NCBI GenBank assembly: GCA_001931535.1
Contig: CP016211.1
Coordinates: 10,028,377-10,092,376, forward strand
Source of the DNA: Minicystis rosea
GTDB taxonomy: Bacteria > Myxococcota_A > Polyangia > Polyangiales > Polyangiaceae
Length of the DNA stretch: 64,000 nt
Direction of reading: 5' to 3'
The notes under the pieces are model-generated. The model was not told where the DNA came from. It saw nothing but the letters and a program-made list of their open reading frames with translations, and did no database searches. A program made the translations under genes and the position numbers. Positions within the stretch are counted from its first letter, which is position 1. The number at the start of each line of letters is the position of its first letter. Shown piece after piece: positions 59,301 to 64,000 of the stretch.

Positions 59301-59759
59301 ATCACGCCACGTGACCGCGGGTTGGCCGGTCGCGCGATCGAGCAAGTCATCGATCTGGGTGGTCAACAGTGGAACGCCCAACGCGGCGAGGGCATCCGGT
59401 ACACAGGAGTCGCAGAGCGGGATATCCTCGAAGCACTCGCGCAACCAGCGCCCGAAGTCGCCTCCGTCCGGCGCGCCCAGCCAGCCGCCGATGTGATCGG
59501 CGGCCGAGTTGCGCTCGTCGATGTGACGCGAGGCAATCAAATCGCGCTGGCGCTGTGCCCATGCGTCATCGAGATCGTCGGGGCATAGCTTGCAGCACTC
59601 GTGCACACCCCGATCCAAAAGGCCAGCCCACGTGAGCGGATCCGGGTGGCGAGCAGGGCCGCCGGCCGCAGCAGCGAGCGAGACGCCCGCGCCGGCGATG
59701 CACACCACGTGTCCCTGGGCCAGATCCGCCCGCAGATCGTCTTCATGTGAGGTCGTCAT
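56385..59759 (-). CDS. NACHT NTPase with degenerate N-terminal SIR2 domain
   Basis: 1124 residues. Residues 1-285: SIR2-like domain. The nucleotide loop IAGAGVSLAAA is kept, but TTNYD reads TTQID and the catalytic HLHG reads HLRG, so both usual catalytic residues are lost (codons CAG and CGC are unambiguous). Residues about 425-700: NACHT/STAND NTPase with Walker A ILGDPGSGKTTLLKYL, Walker B TALVLLDGLDEVAG, and LVTSRIAGYH sensor. Residues about 700-1100 are helical. The last about 30 residues after WQQGG look out of frame (SCFSRSARVSSRSSVIDR), and the coding signal moves to the HEAT frame at a run of six G. NLR-type proteins oligomerise on ligand and activate an effector. The first gene of the island operon. 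Confidence 0.85.
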   Translation of the reverse strand: MTTSHEDDLRADLAQGHVVCIAGAGVSLAAAAGGPARHPDPLTWAGLLDRGVHECCKLCPDDLDDAWAQRQRDLIASRHIDERNSAADHIGGWLGAPDGGDFGRWLRECFEDIPLCDSCVPDALAALGVPLLTTQIDDLLDRATGQPAVTWRDHARVERVLRGSEQAIVHLRGVFERPDTVVLGTRAFERLWHDPSAQALQQAFRALRTVIFVGADDLLEDPNLRALITWSRSVFKGSETRHYLLCRTSEREALQRRHPIEERLFALPYGDSQADLAVFLRRLAPAPRFSAPTGQIAARPPTTPFSDTDRNTYLDHLIGEFGLLDLRGLSGAAQSISIPLDQVYVELQGEPDNPIERAYDRRLLDADVREQLEKLGISDADEALVDEETNKVLACSGYALRVLQSGRRDVQGRPIAEARKPVPLAEVVRRERRAIILGDPGSGKTTLLKYLGLHYARAMREGKEHVLVAPQENASEQQEGVAKQADLGPTRLPIYVRIAAYAEARKKTPELAMLDFLPAYWEGQQLAIARGALRDIFEHHISNNTALVLLDGLDEVAGMRERQEIARQIETLVRTWARDPEPPKRDGRRAGWIPAPPPVEAGGNQVLVTSRIAGYHAAPLRDAIAHYTVQDMSGDAIDAFLRRWCLAVEQRQAGERPPAEQERRAEAQRQALSRALEHPRIQRLAVNPLLLTLLAMLNRSEGRLPRLRIELYESATRTLVETWRETGLSMDEVVDVLGPVALWIHTERPTGLASESELRRLVTEALAKWRGEDVDHLPGSFKKDVTDFIEAVRRESGLLLARGEGLYGFAHLTFQEYFVARQITRKAATTKEMVHEHLANPRWREPLLLAVAQIAKAMPDELEGVLRSALAETLPHDELLHRALLFVAAALPECGRAPAAVVRQVCAEMLKHYAESQRAERFKALRERLVSAYGALRGSEAGRFAEEVLCTTLAGADPALADAAAEIVALGKWHTLPAVAVVVRRAGAGAHRADTGYRTLEAEAGALFPASELPLRQAAFRHPEGWAKLIEDPATADIVWLCHTNPDVRGTERCLAEAITREAPFSRLLTSVLSAGAPGAALRARCLERWQQGGRCKGKPVSCFSRSARVSSRSSVIDRYSGRC

Positions 59760-60260
59760 CGGTCCCGCCGGAGCTGCCCGTCACGCTAGCGAGACTTTCG
59801 CGCGGCGTCTCAAGAAGTGCATGCACCGTGCGTTCCTCGGTCGAGTCGCGCATCGGCGGCCTCGTACACGGGACGCTCACGCTGCGTACGTCCTATAAGC
59901 GCCGTCGACCTCGAACGCTGCAGGCACCGTCCGCCGGGGCGACCTCCTTCCCGGGGCTGCCTCACGGCCTCCTGCCGCAGTTCCCGACGTCGACGCTCGC
60001 CACGGGGTCGCGCTCGTCGCCGTTCGATGAGAAGGCCCCGCACGCCGAACAAGTGATCTGCCGCAGGCCGCTCGCCGCCCTAAAACACTTTGGGCAGCTC
60101 GCCGAGCCCCTCCTCATCGCTTATCCCCGACCCATCGAACGCCTCCCCATCCCTCTTCGACCGACCTATCGAACGCGCCACCCCAGACCATCTCGCAAAC
60201 CGAAACCACCTCCACCCTCTTATGGCCGGTCCGCCTAAACTTCGCCGCCTGCTCCCAGCC

Positions 60261-60352
60261 GCTCCGGACCGGCCTCCCCCGTTGAAACCCACCTCTCACC
60301 TGCTCCGGACCGGCCTCCCCCGTTGAAACCCACCCCTCACCCGCTCCGGACC
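60261..60352 (+). repeat. 41-bp tandem repeat
   Basis: GCTCCGGACC begins at 60261, 60302 and 60343. Two nearly identical 41-bp units (unit 1 60261-60301, unit 2 60302-60342) and a partial third. The unit contains GGCCTCCCCCGTTGAAACCC. Noncoding. Confidence 0.85.
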
Positions 60353-60456
60353 GCTTCTTTCAAAACAAAACCCCCCTTCCGGACGCTCCAGCTCGATCCT
60401 CACCGCCCAAACACCGCCTCCCGCCCCCTTCCCCACGCCTCCTTCATCCGCGCAGA

Positions 60457-60551
60457 CCCTTCCGAAGCGCTCGCCACGCCCCTTTTGCCCGCCAACCACC
60501 CTTCCGAAGCGCTCGCCACGCCCCTTTTGCCTACCAACCCCCCTTCCGGAG
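60457..60551 (+). repeat. 42-bp tandem repeat
   Basis: CCCTTCCG begins at 60457, 60499 and 60541. Two copies of a 42-bp unit, CCCTTCCGAAGCGCTCGCC then CACGCCCCTTTTGCC, plus a partial third. It starts about 105 bp after the 41-bp array. The two repeat families are not the same sequence. Confidence 0.85.
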
Positions 60552-60635
60552 CTTGCGCGGAGGCTCTCTCTGCAATCGACATGGCACGGGAAGCATCCTT
60601 CACCGCTCGTGCGTTACCCAAACGAGGAGGTTCAC

Positions 60636-61415
60636 ATGAACCAGCAGGGTGTCACCAAGCTCGTCTCGGGCCGTGTTGCCATCAGTCGCACGGTGCTCTC
60701 GTCGGTCGATGTCCATGGGGCCGACGTCGCCGAGGTGCTCGCGGGCATTCTCTTTCCTCAGGGGGCGCCGCCTGCGCTCACGGTGCCAGGGCTGCTCACT
60801 GCGCTTCACGATGCGCTTGAAAGCGCCACCGGCGCCATGACCGAGGCGGACGTCGCGCACGCGCGGGAGCTCTCGGACGACGAGGCCCCGCGCCTCGCGC
60901 GGGAGAACGGCATTGCGGCGTTGCGCGCCCAGATGATTGGGTTACGCGCCACCTTCACCACGGTTTATGGCGCGGGCATCCTCGGTGCCTATGGGCTCGT
61001 CGGGGAGACGCCGGAAGATCCGGAGAGCATCCTCCAGCGCGCCGCGAGCACGGCGCAGCTCCTGAAGAGCCGGCCCATCACCGAGACCCCGCGCCAGCCG
61101 GGGATCACGATCGACGCGCCCGCGCTTGGAGACGCGCTGTTGGCGAGGGCGGTCGAGCTCCGTGGCGCCCTCGGGGACATACGGCGTGAGGAGCGCGAGG
61201 CCCAGATGACGCTCGCCCGTCGCGACGAAGCGGTCGCCATTTGGAACAAGCGCTATCAGGGCGTCGCCGACATCATCACGGGCATCTACGAGCTGGTCGG
61301 CCGCGCCGACCTCGCCGACCGCGTGCGCCCGACCGCGCGCCGCCGCGCCGGCCTCACCGAGGACGCCGATACCACGCCTGCACCAAACCCGCCTGCGCCG
61401 GCCCAACCGGCCTGA
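60636..61415 (+). CDS. Hypothetical helical protein
   Basis: 259 residues; an AGGAGG site ends 7 bp before ATG 60636, so the start is firm. Mostly helical, no signal peptide or membrane segment. The middle (GATFTTVYGAGIL type) and the C-terminal helix ITGIYELVGRADLADRVRPT suggest a coiled-coil or bundle protein. It ends in a Pro/Ala-rich tail. I do not recognise it. It is the first regular gene after the island. Confidence 0.55.
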   Translation: MNQQGVTKLVSGRVAISRTVLSSVDVHGADVAEVLAGILFPQGAPPALTVPGLLTALHDALESATGAMTEADVAHARELSDDEAPRLARENGIAALRAQMIGLRATFTTVYGAGILGAYGLVGETPEDPESILQRAASTAQLLKSRPITETPRQPGITIDAPALGDALLARAVELRGALGDIRREEREAQMTLARRDEAVAIWNKRYQGVADIITGIYELVGRADLADRVRPTARRRAGLTEDADTTPAPNPPAPAQPA

Positions 61416-61655
61416 CGTCCCCTCGCGCGCGATCGTCACAGTTGGGCGGCCGATGGCGTCGTCCGAACGAGGTTCACCCGAGCTCCTGATTCATGAGGCC
61501 GGCGACACCGCGCTTCGCCGCCGCGTCGCCGCGCGTCGCTCGTGCCCATCCGCTCGGTTCAACGGACGGCGCGGAAGCCGGCGGAGAGCGCCGCCCCCCG
61601 ACATCAGCGCAACCAGCAACGCGAGGAGCCTCGGCTCACTCCCCTCGTCAGCGGT

Positions 61656-62327
61656 TCAGTTCATTTCTTTGGGATCGTGCGAGAGCGCAAGGCGCTGGAG
61701 GGCGAGGACGTCGGCGACGCGGCGCACGCGCGCGTCGACCTCGAGCGTCTCGAGCGCGGCCTGCCGCTCGCGCGCGTCGAGGACGAGGTGGTGGGCGCAG
61801 AGATCGGCGACGAGGCCGGCGGGCGCGTCCTTGGGGAGCGTGAAATCGAAGCTCGGATCACGCTCGCGGACGCGCGAGGTGAAGGCCGCGGCGGCGGAGA
61901 TGAGGGACGAGAGATCGGCGGGCGCGACCTCACCGGGCGGCGGGGTGACGACGGACGCGCGGGCGCGACGATAGGGCTTCTCGCCGAAGGGGAGCTCCTC
62001 GTCGAGGTGCACGCGCGCGCGGCCGCGCACGAGGATGTTGAAGCGCCCGCTCGGCAGCTCGGCGTGATCGACGATCACGCCGACACCGGCGAGGCGCGCG
62101 ATCTCGGGGTGACCGTGGGCGTCGCGGTGATCGGGATCGGTGACGAGCACGACCGCGAGGACGCGGGATCCATCGAGCGCTTCACGCACCATGGCGCGAT
62201 AGCGAGGCTCGAAGATGTGCAGCGGGAGGAGCGCCCCGGGGAAGAGCACCGTGGGCAGCGGAAAGAGCGGGAGGGCCGAGAGGGCCGGGGTGATGTCGCG
62301 CAGCCCGCCGGACGCAGGATTTTCCAC
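61656..62327 (-). CDS. LON peptidase substrate-binding-domain protein
   Basis: 223 residues from GTG 62327. A stand-alone LON N-terminal domain: LPLFPLPTVLFPGALLPLHI, FEPRYRAMVREAL, GVGVIVDHAELPSGRFNILVRG and RARVHLDEE. In many bacteria such proteins (about 200 residues) occur without the ATPase/protease part and have no proven role. It is not coupled to neighbours. Confidence 0.88.
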   Translation of the reverse strand: MENPASGGLRDITPALSALPLFPLPTVLFPGALLPLHIFEPRYRAMVREALDGSRVLAVVLVTDPDHRDAHGHPEIARLAGVGVIVDHAELPSGRFNILVRGRARVHLDEELPFGEKPYRRARASVVTPPPGEVAPADLSSLISAAAAFTSRVRERDPSFDFTLPKDAPAGLVADLCAHHLVLDARERQAALETLEVDARVRRVADVLALQRLALSHDPKEMN

Positions 62328-62362
62328 GCGGAGAGCCTAGCACGAGGGCGCGCGGGCCGCGG

Positions 62363-63049
62363 TCAGCCGAACATCTCGACGGCCGAGCCGGTCATCGCGT
62401 CGGGCGCGTCCAGGGCGGCGTGCACGATCATGCCGGCGACGTCGTCCGCGCTCATCTGCGGCGCGAAGCCGCTGCCCACGAGCATGTCGGTGTCGACCGA
62501 GCCGGGCAGGATGGCGATCGATTGCAGGCCCGTGCCGCGCAGCTCTTCCGCGAGGCTCTTGGCGAAGCCGACGACGCCCCACTTCGAGGCCGCATACGAG
62601 GCCGCGCCGGGCGATCCCAGCGTCGCGGAGATGCTGGCCACGTGGACGAAGCGGCCGCGGCGCGCCGCGAGCATGGAGGGAAGGAACGCGCGCGAGACGA
62701 GGAACGGGCCGCGGAGATTGACGGCGACGACGCGATCCCAATCCTCCGGATCGGTCTCGTGCACGCGCGCGCCGCGACGCACGATGCCGGCGTTGTTCAC
62801 GACCACGCGCGGCACACCGAGCGTCTCGAGCACGTCGCGCGCGGCCCGATCCACCGAAGACGCGACGGCCACGTCGCACGCGAAGGCGCGCGCCGCGACG
62901 CCGAGCGCGCCCACGTCGGCGGTGGTCTGGGCGAGCCGCTCGCCCGGGCTCCCGAGCAGCGCGACGGCGACGCCGCGACGCGCGAAGGCGAGCGCGGACG
63001 CGCGCCCGATGCCGCGGCTCGCGCCGGTGACGACGGCGAGATCGCTCAC
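62363..63049 (-). CDS. SDR-family oxidoreductase, possibly FabG/FolM-like
   Basis: 228 residues from GTG 63049 (GTGA overlap with the folE stop). TGASRGIGRASAL, NNAGIV, Ser in VASISATLG, YAASKWGVVG with Tyr/Lys. A basic residue after beta2 is less clear. Being co-translated with folE suggests a pteridine reductase role (inference), but many SDRs sit by chance next to other genes. The extension to 63511 is out of frame with folE's real product and rejected. Confidence 0.82.
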   Translation of the reverse strand: MSDLAVVTGASRGIGRASALAFARRGVAVALLGSPGERLAQTTADVGALGVAARAFACDVAVASSVDRAARDVLETLGVPRVVVNNAGIVRRGARVHETDPEDWDRVVAVNLRGPFLVSRAFLPSMLAARRGRFVHVASISATLGSPGAASYAASKWGVVGFAKSLAEELRGTGLQSIAILPGSVDTDMLVGSGFAPQMSADDVAGMIVHAALDAPDAMTGSAVEMFG

Positions 63050-63618
63050 GGCCCGCCTCGCAGCGCGGTGAAGGCGAGATCGCGATCGCCCGACGGCGAC
63101 GCGAACGAGCCGCCGACGGCGAGCGTCTCCACCACCGCCGAGGTCTTGCGTTCGCCGCGCGCGATCAAGCACGAGTGCGTGAGGGAGAGCTTGCAGAGCG
63201 CGCCGCGCGCGCCGAGCTCGCGCACCAGGATGGCGACCACGTCGGCGCCGATGCGCTCCTGCAGCGTGAGGCGGCGGCTGACCGCGTCGAGGACGTGCGC
63301 GAGGGTGCCGATGCCGGCCACGCGATCGCCCGGCAGGTACGCGATGAGGCCCGTGCCGTGCGCGGGCAGGAGGTGATGCGGGCACATGGTGGTGACCGCG
63401 AGATCGCGCACCACGACGAGGCCGGCGCCGTCGCTGTCGATGGGGATCGATCCTTCGCGGAGGATGGCCGCGGGATCGATGGCCTCGCCTTCGAGGAGAT
63501 CGTCCGCCCACGCGTCCGCGACGCGCTCGCCCGTGCCTTCGAGATCGCCCTCGGGCTCGTGCCCGAGCGCGCGCAGGAAGTCCTCGATTGCCTGCGCCGC
63601 TGCCTTTCGATCCACCAT
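63046..63618 (-). CDS. folE: GTP cyclohydrolase I
   Basis: 190 residues. Makes dihydroneopterin triphosphate from GTP, the first step of folate/pterin synthesis. VTTMCPHHLLPAHG holds the zinc Cys and His, THSCLIARGERK the second zinc Cys and LTLQERIGADVVAIL the C-terminal catalytic helix. LAVTTMCPHH and VAGIGTLAHVLDAVSRRLTL are diagnostic. Short and near the family minimum. Co-translated with an SDR. Confidence 0.92.
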   Translation of the reverse strand: MVDRKAAAQAIEDFLRALGHEPEGDLEGTGERVADAWADDLLEGEAIDPAAILREGSIPIDSDGAGLVVVRDLAVTTMCPHHLLPAHGTGLIAYLPGDRVAGIGTLAHVLDAVSRRLTLQERIGADVVAILVRELGARGALCKLSLTHSCLIARGERKTSAVVETLAVGGSFASPSGDRDLAFTALRGGP

Positions 63619-63701
63619 CGCGCGCAGAGCTTAGCCCAAGACTCCACCTGGGTAGGGCACCGCGAGCGGGCGCCGCAAGAAGCCCGCGATGGGCCGCTCG
63701 C

Positions 63702-64000
63702 TCAGCCCTCGCTCCCGTTCGTGCGGCCGCCCTGCGTCGACCAGAGCACGCGCATGCTGCGCGGCAGGGACGCGCGCGAGCTGACCACCGGGCACGTCTC
63801 GCAGATGGCCGGCGTGTGGACCTGGTTGCAGTCGAGGCAGGCCGACATGATGTCGGTGGTCTGCGACAGGTCTTCCTGCAAGCGCTGGAGCACGGAGAGC
63901 TTCTCGCGGAGCTCGCCGATCCGGCGCGTCAGGATCTCGGTCGCTTGCCGGGCCGCGGACCCGCCCGTGGTGCAGCGCTGTTTGATCTCGAGGATCTGTT
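63702..64000 (-). CDS. C-terminal part of a MerR-like regulator (partial)
   Basis: The frame is open to the right edge of the window, so the 5' end is missing; 99 residues are visible. A long amphipathic helix (AARQATEILTRRIGELREKL and VLQRLQEDLSQ) precedes a Cys cluster (SACLDCNQV ... ICETCP). A dimerisation coiled coil followed by a metal-type Cys cluster is the pattern of MerR-family C-termini, though other DNA-binding proteins could look the same. The helix-turn-helix would be beyond the edge. Confidence 0.45.
   Translation of the reverse strand, partial: QILEIKQRCTTGGSAARQATEILTRRIGELREKLSVLQRLQEDLSQTTDIMSACLDCNQVHTPAICETCPVVSSRASLPRSMRVLWSTQGGRTNGSEG

Larger units (their letters stand above)
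59760..60635. other. 876-bp gene-free, C-rich repeat-bearing region
   Basis: No supported gene. 59760-60060 should hold the promoter of the SIR2-NACHT operon (minus strand). From about 60080 to 60560 the plus strand is strikingly poor in G and rich in C, with short tandem repeats (see separate entries). ORFs here translate to Pro-rich low-complexity sequence and lack ribosome binding sites. The sequence ends with an AGGAGG site serving the gene at 60636. Confidence 0.6.

Noticed and set aside
60261..60551. Tandem repeats as a possible CRISPR array
   Set aside because: Units are contiguous with no unique spacers, there are only two full copies of each, and no cas genes are present.
51796..60635. 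Transposase, integrase or attachment sites bounding the island
   Set aside because: No recombinase gene or clear direct repeats were seen at either edge; the island is inferred from gene content and strand only.
60323..60820. 165-residue ORF across the repeats
   Set aside because: Pro-rich translation of tandem repeats, no ribosome binding site, and it overlaps the well-supported gene at 60636 in another frame.

Overview
The window is very GC-rich DNA (roughly 70% by eye) with dense genes, frequent GTG starts and many 4-bp stop/start overlaps. The content points to a myxobacterium (Myxococcota, Polyangia-like): many secreted lipoproteins, an AgmX/PglI-type C-terminal domain, a sulfatase-modifying-factor-like lipoprotein, a PhaR-type regulator, DUF4123 and SIR2/NACHT genes. 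This is inference from gene content, since no rRNA or other phylogenetic marker is present.

Layout. 1-12.7 kb: end of a HupE/UreJ-like membrane protein, an endonuclease/exonuclease/phosphatase-family enzyme, a ferritin-like metal-dependent hydrolase, a single-haem-motif lipoprotein, a pair of beta-propeller lipoproteins, pssA, an M15 peptidase and folK. 12.9-18.3 kb: ECF sigma/anti-sigma pair, PhaR-like regulator, an ABC ATPase whose first codons are out of frame, and a nuoH fused to a PDZ-bearing lipoprotein segment. 18.3-23.7 kb: poorly characterised genes, including a trypsin-fold protein that has lost its catalytic serine. 23.7-31.9 kb (minus strand): porin, PHP-domain lipoprotein, allB, an allantoicase/OHCU-decarboxylase fusion and uraH. 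This operon takes 5-hydroxyisourate to ureidoglycolate and urea. 32.3-37.4 kb: a methyltransferase, sucC and sucD (each broken by one missing base) and a formylglycine-generating-enzyme-like lipoprotein. 37.5-43.5 kb: a ketoacyl-ACP synthase III-like gene and, divergently, a HAD phosphatase with a complete sugar or glycerol-phosphate ABC importer. 43.5-51.8 kb: a serine-dehydrogenase-proteinase-like protein, a DUF4123 gene, an M15-like lipoprotein, an SDR, an AgmX-domain lipoprotein, a transglutaminase-like protein, and a polyol dehydrogenase/xylulokinase pair.

51.8-60.6 kb is an accessory island, all on the minus strand. It holds a large SIR2-NACHT-HEAT gene followed 14 bp later by a separate SIR2 gene, then two immunity-like genes. 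The SIR2 domain fused to NACHT has lost both key catalytic residues (Asn to Gln in TTNYD, His to Arg in HLHG), while the stand-alone paralogue keeps both. I read this as a sensor carrying a pseudo-SIR2 that controls an active SIR2 NADase-type effector. It is the best candidate here for an undescribed defence system. The island is bordered on the right by about 500 bp of strand-asymmetric, C-rich DNA with 41- and 42-bp tandem repeats.

60.6-64 kb returns to ordinary genes: a hypothetical protein, a LON-substrate-binding-domain protein, an SDR, folE, and the end of a MerR-like regulator.

Caution: four coding regions (ABC ATPase, sucC, sucD, SIR2-NACHT) each need one extra base, in a GC-rich run, to read as normal family members. 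Because sucC and sucD are core TCA-cycle genes, small assembly deletions are more likely than real pseudogenes, and other gene ends in the window may be affected.
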